Assembly (NCBI GenBank): GCA_049514435.1
Contig: JBEKVB010000012.1
Span: 45,865-109,864 of the forward strand
DNA: 64,000 nt
Direction of reading: 5' to 3'
Source: UBA4810 sp002479215
Lineage (GTDB): Bacteria > Desulfobacterota > Syntrophia > Syntrophales > Smithellaceae
Under the pieces are notes generated by a model. It worked only from the letters and a program-made list of their open reading frames with translations, had not been told where the DNA came from and did no database searches. The position numbers and the translations under genes are program-made. Within the stretch, counting starts at the first letter, position 1; every line of letters begins with the position of its first letter. Shown here piece by piece: positions 27,129 through 36,645 of the stretch.

Positions 27129-27499
27129 TTATATACTTCCTTGGGATTAAAAATTTTTTCCCCGACGATAACAAAATCATCGCCCTCCAGCTTCCGGTAA
27201 AAACAGGATTTATAACCTGTATGACAGGCCGCTTCACCCAATTGTTTTACCTGCAATAAGATTGAATCGTTATCACAATCAATTAAAACTGCTTTGAGTA
27301 GCTGGAAATGTCCTGATGTTTCTCCTTTTACCCAGAGTTCCTGACGTGAACGGCTCCAGTAAGTAGCTTTGCCTGTCTGCAGCGTCATTTCCCATGATTG
27401 GCGGTTCATGTAAGCCAGCATGAGAATTTCTTTAGTTTCGGCATCTTGAACAATCGCGGGGATTAAACCATCTCCTTTGGCAAAATTAGGCTCAATCAT
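27125..27499 (-). CDS. hisI: HisI, phosphoribosyl-AMP cyclohydrolase
   Basis: A 124-residue single-domain enzyme with LMLAYMNRQSW, YWSRSRQELWVKGETSG and a DCDNDSILL segment, followed by a metal-ligand Cys (AACHTGYKSCFYR). It opens the adenine ring of PR-AMP. The HisE half is not fused. It is the first gene of the hisI-hisG-hisB group here, which differs from the usual order that ends with hisF-hisI. Confidence 0.95.
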   Translation of the reverse strand: MIEPNFAKGDGLIPAIVQDAETKEILMLAYMNRQSWEMTLQTGKATYWSRSRQELWVKGETSGHFQLLKAVLIDCDNDSILLQVKQLGEAACHTGYKSCFYRKLEGDDFVIVGEKIFNPKEVYK

Positions 27500-27688
27500 T
27501 TTATCCTTATGTCTTCATTAATTTATTTTTATTTAAATGATGAACTGCTTTAAAGCAAGAAATATTTTTACCATTAATAATCATCTATTTCCAACTTGCC
27601 TACGCATTCTTTTCGTGATAGAAAAAAATGGCTAAAATGTAATCTATCATTTTTTATTAATTTCTTTATATCTGCAGGAGGTTTACAT

Positions 27689-27979
27689 ATGTCTTTGCTC
27701 ATTGGAGGAATCATTTCCGCCGTTTTAGGATTGATCAGCTTAATATTTTGGTGGTCAGACTTCATGACGATAGTAAAGGGAGCATTTCCGATTTTCTTGC
27801 TTTTGGGAGGAGCTTTGGCTGTTTATGTAGGAATCGATGAAATACAGGATAAAATCAGCGAAGAAAGACAGAGCCAAGAAGCAAAATTGGAAAAAGCTAG
27901 GGAAGAAATCGAGTTGGCGAAGGCTGAGGCTGAAAGATACAAAGAGCAATTGAACAAATTAAAAGATTCAAAGATGTAA
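27689..27979 (+). CDS. Small membrane protein with coiled-coil tail (96 aa)
   Basis: Two membrane segments (about 3-22 and 28-48) precede a charged helix of heptad type (EEIELAKAEAERYKEQL). Start ATG 27689, with a perfect AGGAGG site 7 bp upstream. It resembles other small inner-membrane proteins with cytoplasmic coiled coils, but no family is recognised. It stands alone, divergent from hisI. Confidence 0.75.
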   Translation: MSLLIGGIISAVLGLISLIFWWSDFMTIVKGAFPIFLLLGGALAVYVGIDEIQDKISEERQSQEAKLEKAREEIELAKAEAERYKEQLNKLKDSKM

Positions 27980-28433
27980 AGATAATTTGTTGCTAGCCGT
28001 CGATTGTGGACACTGCCAAGCTGGAGGTGTTTAACAATAACCGTCCTATCTGATAAATGAATAATTCTTTTTTATAATGTTTTATTCCATCATCCAGGCA
28101 AAGAAGTTATCTATACTTCAACACTAAACAAACACCAACATTAGATTATATTCAATTAACTATAATCTCTCAGTCAAAAAATTCGATATCTTAACGAACA
28201 AACCCCTCCTATTTCTATATAATCGAATTATTTAAACATTCATATAGATCGATTCCAGAAACGCCCGATGGGGCTCCATTGGCGACATATGACAGTAGAC
28301 GGCGGGCGGCCCTGGCTTGGAGTAATTTAGGTTGACACCGACTGGAAAATTTGGTTTTCTTTTTCATTAAAATTGGAGCGTCCACTCATGACCTAGGGTG
28401 GGCCTGTGAAAACATCACGCAAGAGGAAGCCAC
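27980..28433. other. 454-bp intergenic region, no gene seen
   Basis: AT-rich on the left, GC-richer from about 28260. No ORF, RNA or clear terminator is recognised. It marks the left boundary of the GC-rich block. Confidence 0.5.
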
Positions 28434-29159
28434 ATGGATCACGATAATGCCGATTCCCAAACGCAGGTGCTGACCCCGAAACAGCTTGAGGCCATTCGGC
28501 GGTTCAATACCTGCACCATCGCAGACGCCATCGAATGCTTCAATGTCCGGCTCTCCAATGAGGGGTTTACCTGCCCGGGGCTTAGCCTTGTGACTGGCCC
28601 GGACGAGCGGATACTCGGCTACGCCGGTACGTTCCGGGTCAAATCGTCCGACCCGCCGGTGACCGGGGGGCGCTTTGCGGAACGCACCGACTGGTGGAGC
28701 ACGATCGAACGTCTGCCGCGTCCGAGAATTGCGGTATTCCAAAAACTGCACGAAGACGCTGGAGAAGGGGCCTGCATCGGAGAGGTTCACGGGGCAATCC
28801 TCAAGGCCTTCGGCTGTGACGGGGTGATCACCGATTGTTCAGTCCGCGACGTTCCCGGTCTCAGGAAGCTGGGGCTCACGGTATTCGCGAAGTCTGTCAT
28901 GGTATCGCAATCCTTTATGCACATCCTCGACTTTGGCACGCCGATCGAGATATTCGGGCTTACGGTGCGTCCGGGAGACCTCCTCTATGCGGACTGTCAC
29001 GGGGTGCTAGCCATTCCGATCGGGATCGCGGCAGAGCTCCCCGAGGTTGCGAAACGTATTAGCCGGCAAGATCGATCTATCATCGATCTCTGTCAGGCTC
29101 CTGATTTTTCTCCCAAAAAGCTGCTCAAGACTCTTCGGGAAAACAAACAGTGCAGTTGA
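28434..29159 (+). CDS. RraA-family protein (HMG/CHA aldolase-like)
   Basis: A 241-residue RraA-like protein. Family features: an N-terminal TCTIADAIECF, the GDGVITDCSVRDVPGLRKLGL region (cf. G-x(3)-D-G-x-(V/I)-R-D of the aldolase-like members), and a VRPGDLLYADCHGVLAIP stretch that supplies metal ligands. Such proteins act as oxaloacetate decarboxylases or 4-hydroxy-4-methyl-2-oxoglutarate aldolases, or inhibit RNase E. The residues favour the aldolase group, with the reaction unproved. Start ATG with AGAGGAA upstream. GC content is clearly above the left flank, suggesting transfer. Confidence 0.85.
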   Translation: MDHDNADSQTQVLTPKQLEAIRRFNTCTIADAIECFNVRLSNEGFTCPGLSLVTGPDERILGYAGTFRVKSSDPPVTGGRFAERTDWWSTIERLPRPRIAVFQKLHEDAGEGACIGEVHGAILKAFGCDGVITDCSVRDVPGLRKLGLTVFAKSVMVSQSFMHILDFGTPIEIFGLTVRPGDLLYADCHGVLAIPIGIAAELPEVAKRISRQDRSIIDLCQAPDFSPKKLLKTLRENKQCS

Positions 29160-29429
29160 AAATCAGCCGGGGTACCATGGCCGTCACTGCCGATTCCCCA
29201 ACATTGTCGTACAACTTCACAACAAAATTAACTTGCACAAAGCGATTCTGACGGCAGTATAAACTTGACGTTCATGGGGTAACCGCTCTAAACGGGAATT
29301 ATTGTACATTAACAATACAGCATGTGTATGAATTCAAGTGGTTGCGTGAACACAAACAGCGTTATTATCAATTGGCATTTGTTTATCCAGTTAAACCACT
29401 AACATCATGATTTTTACTGGGTAAGTTTT

Positions 29430-29874
29430 TATTAGAGTACGTAAAATTCCGTTTGGTGTGATGACTCTATTTCCCTTATTAAGCTGTGGCTGTATTTTTC
29501 TTTTCTACTGTTAAAGTGATCTACCGCTATGCCCTTTGCTGACTCTTGCGCTCCGATCAAGAAACCTTGTGGCTCCTTCAGTCCCGATTCCGGGACACAA
29601 CGCTGGCCTCCCGAGGTAAGTTCAACCTCCTTCACTGCACACCTCTCGGATTTACAGACAAGGCCATTGATGGATATGGACTTTGCGATCTCTTGCCCGC
29701 TAGTCCGGCCTCTTCTGCCTCATATCCGGTTTCTGTTCATCAGGTTACGGCTTTGCTTCACGCCTCCTCCATACTCTGCCTCGTAACGACGCCCCTGCGC
29801 TTCGCTAGCACTTCACTTCCATTAGGTTGTGCAGGGGACTTGCACCCCCAAGCCGTTGAACATGCTCGGCACAC
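29430..29874 (-). mobile_element. Group II intron remnant (5' domain I part, no reverse transcriptase)
   Basis: On the minus strand, 29874 begins GTGTGCCGAGCATG, the group II 5' start. The typical domain I block GGGGGTGCAAGTCCCC comes about 20 bases later, then GCTAGCGAAGCG and GAACAGAAACCGGATATGAG. No maturase frame follows; only a 67-residue degenerate frame is left, and domains V/VI are not seen. It sits just after the tolC terminator, the kind of site chosen by terminator-targeting (class C-like) introns. The inner boundary is approximate. Confidence 0.7.
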
Positions 29875-29883
29875 ATGAACTGG

Positions 29884-29904
29884 AAAAAGCACAGAAGCTG
29901 TGCC
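29884..29904 (-). terminator. Terminator of the RND efflux operon
   Basis: GCACAG-AAG-CTGTGC forms a perfect 6-bp hairpin on the minus strand, followed by TTTTT, 35 bp after the tolC stop. The intron fragment begins 10 bp further on. Confidence 0.75.
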
Positions 29905-29938
29905 CTTTCCAATGAAGCACGCTTGCAATAACGATAAG

Positions 29939-31231
29939 TTATTGCAGCGCGCCGATCTGAAAATCGACGTTGAGGTGATACGCCTGCCACTCGTACTTCG
30001 CACTTACCGCAGCGATCTGTGCCGACGTCAGATTCAGCTGGGCCTGACTCAATTCAACGATGGAGCTAAGCCCGAGGGTGTAGCGGCTTTGGGCAAGGTC
30101 GAACGAAGACTGCGCCTGGTTGAACATCTGTTCGGTAAGGGCCAAACGGTCGTAGGCTGTTTTTCCGTTCAGGTAGGCAACGCGGACGTCACGACCCGCC
30201 TGAAATTCCAGATCGTTGACCCGCTTCATGGCAGCCTGCGACTTAAGCCTTGCCTCGGTTTCACGGGCTTTGAATAGTCCACCGTTGAAAATCGGAATGT
30301 TGATGTTTACACCAATGGCGCCGTAGTGGTCCGCCACCTCGGAGTTGCCGGCCGGCACGAGGCCGGTCGCCCCCGTGATTTCGATTTTCGGATAGTGGAG
30401 CGCGTGCTCGGCACCGGCGAATTTTTCCGCTGCGCTCTGCTCCAGGTGGAGCCCTTTCAGATCGGGGCGGTTCTGGAGCGCCTGCTGCACCAGATCATCC
30501 GGTTGGTCGGGGAGCGGCTCCGGCATCGGCTCTTCGGCGAGATCGAACGAGGTGCCGCCTGGCAGTCCCAGCACGGCGGCAAGCTGGGACTGGACAGCTT
30601 TCAGGGAGTTTTCCGACTGGACTAGGAGCAGTTTGGCATCGTCGAGATTAACGTTGGCAAAGCTGGCGTCGAGCGCCGATTTCAGCTTGTTATTGGCTAG
30701 TGCGGTCACCTGGTCTGCTACCAACTGCCGTGTCTCGACAGTTTGCCGGGCAATCTGTAAAACGGCCTGCGCCCGGAGCACCCCGAAATAGGCTTGACCG
30801 GTCGTCAGGAGTACATCGGCGCGGGTCTGTTCGGCCGTCTGGTTTTGGGCATCCGCGCGAAGCTTTGCCATGTCGACCAGGTTCCCGGTCCGGCCGAAGT
30901 CGGTGACCATCTGGTTGACAGTAATGCCGCCGGCGACGTGGTCGTAAAGGATCGGATTGGTCAATCCCCCCGCAGCCAGACGGGTGCCGTTTTCAGCGTC
31001 CACTCCGGTGGCGCTAGCCAGTAGCGTGGGGAAATAGGCCGACCGGTATTCCGCCGGGACTTGGGAAGAGGCAGCAGCGACGAGCGTTGCTGTTGCCAGA
31101 TGGGGATTGTTCTTCACTGCCAGCTTTTCCGCCTCCGCCAGCGTCAGGTGCAGTTTCTCCTGGGCATGGAGGGGGGTACTCGCGAGAACGAGGAGTACGG
31201 CCCCTACGGCAATAATTAAATGTTTGATCAT
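29939..31231 (-). CDS. TolC-family outer membrane efflux protein
   Basis: About 430 residues with a signal peptide ending LHAQEK, then the repeated long-helix pattern of TolC proteins (LTLAEAEKLAVKNNP; TLGLSSIVELSQAQLNLTSAQ). It forms the outer-membrane exit channel of a tripartite pump. The start ATG 31231 overlaps the stop of the RND pump (ATGA) and has GGAGG 5 bp before it. Last gene of the MFP-RND-TolC operon. Confidence 0.93.
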   Translation of the reverse strand: MIKHLIIAVGAVLLVLASTPLHAQEKLHLTLAEAEKLAVKNNPHLATATLVAAASSQVPAEYRSAYFPTLLASATGVDAENGTRLAAGGLTNPILYDHVAGGITVNQMVTDFGRTGNLVDMAKLRADAQNQTAEQTRADVLLTTGQAYFGVLRAQAVLQIARQTVETRQLVADQVTALANNKLKSALDASFANVNLDDAKLLLVQSENSLKAVQSQLAAVLGLPGGTSFDLAEEPMPEPLPDQPDDLVQQALQNRPDLKGLHLEQSAAEKFAGAEHALHYPKIEITGATGLVPAGNSEVADHYGAIGVNINIPIFNGGLFKARETEARLKSQAAMKRVNDLEFQAGRDVRVAYLNGKTAYDRLALTEQMFNQAQSSFDLAQSRYTLGLSSIVELSQAQLNLTSAQIAAVSAKYEWQAYHLNVDFQIGALQ

Positions 31232-34200
31232 ACACTCCTCCATTTTTGCAAAAGCGATCCGATTCCCAATCCCTTTCGCTCCTTGCCGTACACCAGCAAA
31301 TACGCGGCGGGAACCAAGAATACCGTAAGCACAACCGACACACCCAATCCCCCCAGGACCGCCCGCGCCAGCGGGGCGTACGACTCGCTCCCCGCTCCAA
31401 GCTTGAGGGCCATGGGGAGAAGCCCGATGATGGTCGCCAGGGAGGTCATCAGCACCGGACGGAGCCTGATGCGACAGGCAGCCGCCACCGCCTCCTGCAC
31501 CCCCATCCCCTCCTCCCGCAGACGGCGGGTGAATTCGACGATCAGGATGCTGTTCGATACCGCGATCCCCACCAGCATGACGACTCCCATAAGCGACATA
31601 ACGTTGAGCGTCGTCCCAGTCAGCAAAAGGGTGACGATCACTCCCGTCAACGCCGGCGGCACAGCAACCAGGATGATGAACGGGTCGATGAACGAGCGGA
31701 ACTGGGCTACCAGGATCAGGTAGAGGAGGACCACCGCGAGGCAGAGCCCGATGGCGAAACTGCTGAACGATGACCTCATCCCCTGCACGCTGCCGCGCAG
31801 GGTAACGGTCAATCCTTCGGACATTTTGGTCTTGGCGATGATGCCGTCGATGGTGTTGGCTATCTTGCCCAGGTCTTCATGCTGCGGCCGGACGTAGATG
31901 TCGATAGTGCGACGTAGCTGGTAATGGTCAACCTCCGTGGGAGAGGTGATGCGGTGCAAACTGCTGATCATGTTCAGCCGGGTCGGCTCGGTGCTGCCGA
32001 CAGCCTTGAGTGGGATCGCCGACAAATCCGCCAGAGAGGTGATCTGGTTTTCCGGATACTGAACCGTTAGCATGTAGTCGTTGCCGGTCTTCGGGTCGAT
32101 CCAGTAGCTCGGTGCGATCATGCCGTTCGAGGTGAGAGCGGTAATAACGTTGTCGACCACCTCCAACTGGTTCAGGCCGAGCTCGCTGGCGCGGGTCCGG
32201 TCGATGTCCATCCTGAGCGCCGGATAGTCCAGGTCCTGCGGTATGTAAGCATCCGCTGCCCCGCTTATCGTACGGATTTGCGCGGCGAGCTTCTGGGCCA
32301 TATCAAAGGCGGCCTGCATGTTGTAGCCCGCCACCTGCACATCGATCGGGGCCGGCATCCCCAGGTTCAGTACGGCATCCACCAGGGCGCCGGACTGGAA
32401 ATAGGTGGTCAATTCCGGAAGCTCTGCGGCAATCCGCCGCTTCACCCGGTCCATGTACTCATAGCTGCCGATCTTGTGCCCTTCCTTCAGACTCACCTGG
32501 ACAAATGCGGTGTGCATGGCGGAGTTTGGGGTATAGATGGCAGAAAAGTCGGGGGTCGAGCCAATGTTGGAGACCATCATCCCTAGGTCTTTTGGGAGGA
32601 CAATCTGGCGAACCAAGTTCTCCACCTTGGCGACCTCTTCCTCCGTCAAGGAAAGGCGTGTGCCGGACGGTGCCTTGAGGTTGATGACGAACTGGCCGGC
32701 ATCGGTACGCGGGAAGAACGATACGCCCAGAAGCGGAAAAAGGGCAACGCTGAGCGCGAAGATCACGCCAAACCACGCCAGCGTCGCGATCGGCCGCCGC
32801 AGCGTCACGGCGACCGTCCGGTCATAGAACTTGAGAAAAGATTCAAAGCGGTCGTTAAACCAAACGTTGAAGCGTTCGCTGAAGGTGATCTGCCCCTTCG
32901 GGTGGTCCACCGTGACGGACATCTCGGAAGCCGGCGTGCCGTGGTGGGCGGGGGCCTTGATGAAGCGGGCACAAAAGAGCGGCACGACGGTCATGGCAAC
33001 AATGTACGAGGCAAACAGGGAAAGGACCACGGCCAGCGCCAGGGCGGAGAAGAGGAACTTGCTCACCCCATAGAGAAAAGTGACCGGGAAGAACACCACC
33101 ACAGTGGTAAGGGTGGCGGCCAGGACCGGGAGCGCCACTTCCGCCCCTCCCTTTTCGGCGGCTATCTCGGGGGCCTCCCCCAGTTCAAGGTGGCGGTAGA
33201 TGTTCTCCAAAACGACGACCGAGTTGTCGATCAGCCGGGAAAAGGCGAGCGCCAGCCCCCCCAGCACCATGCTGTTGAGAGAGCTCCCCCCCAGCGAGAG
33301 GGCGATGAAGGTTGCCAAGGCAGAGAGGGGGATCGAAAAGAAGACCGCCACCGTGGCCCGCATGCTGCCGAGGAAGACCAGGATCATCACCGAGGTGAGG
33401 AAGAGACCGATCGCCCCCTCATGCAAAAGCGTCTCGATCGCAGTCTTCACGAACACCGACTGGTCGAACACTACCCGGCTGATCAACTCCTTCGGCACAT
33501 CGAGCAGGTGCTTCACCGCATGCTTGATCCCGTCCACCACCGCGATGGTGTTGGTGTCCCCCCCCTGCTTCAGGACCGGGAGGTAGACCGAACGCTGGCC
33601 GTCGACCCGGACGATGTTAGTCTGGATCTGCTGAGCGTCCTTGGCAATGCCGATGTCCGCCACGCGGACCGGGGACTGGCCGACCATTTTGATCGGCAGC
33701 TCGTTGATCTGCTCGACAGTATCCAACTGGCTGTTGGTGTAGATGTTGTAGTCGAGGGGGCCGATCTGCACGTCGCCGGAGGGAAGGATTAGGTTCGCCT
33801 CGTTGACCGCCCGCACCACGTCCATAATACTCATCTGGTGCGCTTCCAGCTTGTGGGGATCGGTATAGACCATGATCTGGCGGTAGCCACCGCCGAAAGG
33901 CTGGGGGACGCTGGCGCCCGGGACACCGGCGATCTGGTTGCGCACCTGGAACTGCGCAAGGTCGCGCAGCTTGGTCTCATCCAGCCCCTCTCCCTTCAGG
34001 GTCACTAGGCAGACCGGCAGGCTCGAAGCGTCAAACTTGAGCACCACCGGCGGCAGCGTTCCCGGCGGGAGCCGGCGCAGCTGCGCCATGGCCAGGTTGG
34101 AGATGGTGTTGACCGCCGAATCTGGATTGGTGCCTGGCTGGAAGTAGACCTTGATCACGCTCACCCCCGGCAGGGATCGAGATTCGATGTGATCGATGCC

Positions 34201-34419
34201 GCTTCCCAGGGTAAAGAAGCGTTCAAAACGGCTAGTGATGTCGGTTTCGATTTGTTCGGGAGGCATCCCTGAGTAGAACGTGGCCACGACCACCACCGGG
34301 ATGTTCATGGAGGGAAACATGTCGACCGGCATCCTGCTTGTACTGGAGACCCCCACCACTAGAATGAAAAGGCTGACGACGAGAATGAAATACGGATTGC
34401 GGATTGCAAAACGGGACAC
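31228..34419 (-). CDS. RND efflux transporter, HAE1/AcrB-type inner membrane pump
   Basis: A 1063-residue RND permease with twelve membrane helices and two large periplasmic loops. The order is typical, with SMRATVAVFFSIPLSALATF and the second-half repeat VAVPPALTGVIVTLLL. Relay residues differ from AcrB: TM4 reads RLIDNSVVVLEN (the second Asp is Asn) and TM10 reads GIAVSNSILIVEF (the Lys position is Ser). This variant also occurs in other HAE1-like pumps (family knowledge). Start GTG 34419 with GGAGG 8 bp upstream. Substrates are unknown. Confidence 0.94.
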   Translation of the reverse strand: MSRFAIRNPYFILVVSLFILVVGVSSTSRMPVDMFPSMNIPVVVVATFYSGMPPEQIETDITSRFERFFTLGSGIDHIESRSLPGVSVIKVYFQPGTNPDSAVNTISNLAMAQLRRLPPGTLPPVVLKFDASSLPVCLVTLKGEGLDETKLRDLAQFQVRNQIAGVPGASVPQPFGGGYRQIMVYTDPHKLEAHQMSIMDVVRAVNEANLILPSGDVQIGPLDYNIYTNSQLDTVEQINELPIKMVGQSPVRVADIGIAKDAQQIQTNIVRVDGQRSVYLPVLKQGGDTNTIAVVDGIKHAVKHLLDVPKELISRVVFDQSVFVKTAIETLLHEGAIGLFLTSVMILVFLGSMRATVAVFFSIPLSALATFIALSLGGSSLNSMVLGGLALAFSRLIDNSVVVLENIYRHLELGEAPEIAAEKGGAEVALPVLAATLTTVVVFFPVTFLYGVSKFLFSALALAVVLSLFASYIVAMTVVPLFCARFIKAPAHHGTPASEMSVTVDHPKGQITFSERFNVWFNDRFESFLKFYDRTVAVTLRRPIATLAWFGVIFALSVALFPLLGVSFFPRTDAGQFVINLKAPSGTRLSLTEEEVAKVENLVRQIVLPKDLGMMVSNIGSTPDFSAIYTPNSAMHTAFVQVSLKEGHKIGSYEYMDRVKRRIAAELPELTTYFQSGALVDAVLNLGMPAPIDVQVAGYNMQAAFDMAQKLAAQIRTISGAADAYIPQDLDYPALRMDIDRTRASELGLNQLEVVDNVITALTSNGMIAPSYWIDPKTGNDYMLTVQYPENQITSLADLSAIPLKAVGSTEPTRLNMISSLHRITSPTEVDHYQLRRTIDIYVRPQHEDLGKIANTIDGIIAKTKMSEGLTVTLRGSVQGMRSSFSSFAIGLCLAVVLLYLILVAQFRSFIDPFIILVAVPPALTGVIVTLLLTGTTLNVMSLMGVVMLVGIAVSNSILIVEFTRRLREEGMGVQEAVAAACRIRLRPVLMTSLATIIGLLPMALKLGAGSESYAPLARAVLGGLGVSVVLTVFLVPAAYLLVYGKERKGLGIGSLLQKWRSV

Positions 34420-34422
34420 GGT

Positions 34423-35607
34423 TTAATCCTCCAGGTGGCCGTTCGCCGAGAGCGCTCCGCCCATGGTCGTGACCTTAGGCTGCACTTTCTGGCCGGCCTG
34501 CAGGCTGGAGCGTTCGCCGATCACGACGAGGTCCCCCTCCTTCAGCCCGGAAAGGACTTCCACCTTGTTGGCGGTCTCCAGCCCGAGGGAAACACGCCGA
34601 ACCTCGATCCGGTTGCCAGCTGCCACCACCATCACCTGGCCGCTGCGGCCGTTCGCTCCTCCCGTGGGTTGCTGGGAGGTTTCGCCGCCGGTCAAATCGA
34701 CCGCAGTCACCGGGATAGATAACACCTTTTCGCGCCGGTTGAGGTTCAAACTCACTTCCGCGTACATCCCTGGAACTAAGACCATCTTCGGATTTGGCAC
34801 ATCGATCTCGGTGTTCATGGTACGCGTGCTGGAGGAAAGTTTACTGGTGAAACGGGCAACCTTGCCGAAAAACGCGCGGTTGATGGTCGGGACAAGCACC
34901 TTGACCTGTTGGCCGACATGGACGGTGGGAACGGCCGACTCGGGAACTGGAACAATAAGCCGGAGCCTGCTGTTCTCGGAGAGACGCACCAGTGGCATAG
35001 CCTGGATCTGGGAGGCGGTGCCGGCTTGAATCATAGAGCCGGTGTCCGCGTAACGCTTGGTCACCACGCCGTCGAAGGGAGCGGTCACCCGCGAGTAGTC
35101 GAGCATCGTTTTGATCCTCCCCAGTGCGGCTCTCGCCACTGCAACCTGGGCCTCCGCCACCAAGTCCCTGCTCCTGGCATCGTCGATCTCCTGCTGGGCC
35201 ACCAATCCTGGTCTCTGGGCCGCGACCTGGGAAAGCCTTTTGAAGGAGAGATCTGCGATGTCATGCGCTGCTTGCGCCCGGCGCAATTCGTCCTTACCCA
35301 CCGTTAGGTCATCCGCCATCTCCGGGACTTCCAGCACGGCCAGCAACTGGCCCTTTTTCACCCGGTCCCCTATATCCACATGGATGGCCCTGACGTACCC
35401 CGCTACCTTGGCCATTACCTCAATCTCCTGAAACGGCCTCAACTCGGCGGTCAGACTCAGATCGCTCGACAGGTCTTCCACGGCGGCTTTTGCCACGGCC
35501 ACGGTCACCTCGGTTTTCTCGCTCCCCGTATTGGAACAGACAGCGACGAACAAGACGGTGATAGCGAGTACCACTAAGCGTACCGCGAGTGCAATGAATC
35601 TTGGCAT
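34423..35607 (-). CDS. RND efflux membrane fusion protein (HlyD/AcrA-like)
   Basis: About 394 residues with a lipoprotein-like signal (VLFVAVC, then SNTGSEK), a lipoyl/barrel-sandwich domain (VRAIHVDIGDRVKKGQLLAVLE), an alpha-hairpin, a second lipoyl half (YSRVTAPFDGVVTKR) and beta-barrel/MP domains. It links the pump to TolC in the periplasm. Start ATG 35607 with AGAGGAA 5 bp upstream; the longer frame lacks similarity. First gene of the operon, 3 bp before the pump gene. Confidence 0.93.
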   Translation of the reverse strand: MPRFIALAVRLVVLAITVLFVAVCSNTGSEKTEVTVAVAKAAVEDLSSDLSLTAELRPFQEIEVMAKVAGYVRAIHVDIGDRVKKGQLLAVLEVPEMADDLTVGKDELRRAQAAHDIADLSFKRLSQVAAQRPGLVAQQEIDDARSRDLVAEAQVAVARAALGRIKTMLDYSRVTAPFDGVVTKRYADTGSMIQAGTASQIQAMPLVRLSENSRLRLIVPVPESAVPTVHVGQQVKVLVPTINRAFFGKVARFTSKLSSSTRTMNTEIDVPNPKMVLVPGMYAEVSLNLNRREKVLSIPVTAVDLTGGETSQQPTGGANGRSGQVMVVAAGNRIEVRRVSLGLETANKVEVLSGLKEGDLVVIGERSSLQAGQKVQPKVTTMGGALSANGHLED

Positions 35608-36171
35608 AGGTATTCCTCTCTTGAAGGGTTGAGTTGTGCAAATCATCTAAATTCTCCGTGACACGCGTCCGGCATCTTTTTTTCCGAGTTGTTGGCTGCG
35701 CGCCAGCTCCATGACCAAAGCGTCTTACCGTGTCCCCCCGAAATGCAAAAACCGATGACAATTGAAGATCGGCTGAGATTCTGGCGAAATCCGCCAAAGG
35801 TCGCTTTAAGTCATTGAGTATTTTAAAGAACCATGGCTATTATTTTATGTCTGCACCATGCTTTGTCTCTCTTACCGCAGCCAGATCTAATACGAATTTA
35901 TCCAACATATTAATATGGATTTATTATTTAAGATTAAAAATTATGCCGCAATTGTCCGCTGTATAGCTCGTTTCGCATCTCCACTTCTCACACCCCGAAC
36001 TACCTCCGCCATTTTCAGCCTATTTTTTAACGCCGCTAACACAAACCGATTAAATTCCCTTCCAACAAGGGAACACAAAGCTAGAGTAGTCCGGTAATTT
36101 TATGCCAATCTTTTTGAAACTGTTTGATGCAGTAAGTATTTTTATGGCATATAATGAAGCTATCCCACATA
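35608..36171. other. 564-bp intergenic region
   Basis: It holds the promoter side of the efflux operon and drops back to AT-rich composition around 35830. No regulator gene or RNA is recognised. A short minus-strand frame near 35950-36090 (ending AKRAIQRTIAA) has no convincing start. Confidence 0.4.
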
Positions 36172-36645
36172 TCAATATGGCAATCGCCGTCTATATCGCC
36201 TTGGCTGATATATTGTAACCTTCTTATCTTCTTTAATTATAATTGCTGTCCTTGCATAAAGCATAGAATACCATATTCCAATTTGTTTTCCTTTATCATC
36301 AAGAAGTGCAAAGCCAAATTCAGATTCATCATAGTCACGAGCTCTCGATTCCATATTTTCGACCGTCCTACAAAGTTTTTCTGGTGTGAAATCCATTTTT
36401 TTCCACGAGGTAGGTTCCAGAGTGTAGGTCTTATTCAATCCTAATATTGCCCTAGGGTAAACATCAGAACCGCTGATGTAATAGTTGATATCTGCTTTAA
36501 CCTCACACTTTTCAAAAGAGCTCTTCACCTTTTCGTTCCCGACGAATTTCCCCAATTTTTTATCATCGGCAGATGTCCCTGAAGCAGCGGTTAAGAAAAG
36601 AAGGCAACAAAAAATATTAATAACAATCATCCGTTTTTTTTGCAT
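36172..36645 (-). CDS. Secreted hypothetical protein
   Basis: About 157 residues with a signal peptide (MQKKRMIVINIFCCLLFL..., cleavage near TSADDK). The mature part has two cysteines (FEKCEV, EKLCRTV) that could form a disulfide, and no known domain. Start ATG 36645 has AAAGGAG upstream. A second in-frame ATG at 36699 also has a strong AAGGAGGT site and would add 18 hydrophilic residues, so the start is not certain. It stands alone among decayed DNA. Confidence 0.65.
   Translation of the reverse strand: MQKKRMIVINIFCCLLFLTAASGTSADDKKLGKFVGNEKVKSSFEKCEVKADINYYISGSDVYPRAILGLNKTYTLEPTSWKKMDFTPEKLCRTVENMESRARDYDESEFGFALLDDKGKQIGIWYSMLYARTAIIIKEDKKVTIYQPRRYRRRLPY

Noticed and set aside
29529..29878. 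Overlapping plus-strand frames near 29.6 kb
   Set aside because: They read the complement of a group II intron domain I; no protein similarity.
32902..33792. Long plus-strand frame opposite the RND pump gene
   Set aside because: Composition (His/Arg/Asp-rich, no hydrophobic core) is typical of an antisense frame of a GC-rich gene.
35940..36092. Small minus-strand frame ending AKRAIQRTIAA
   Set aside because: No clear start codon or ribosome site and no recognised family.
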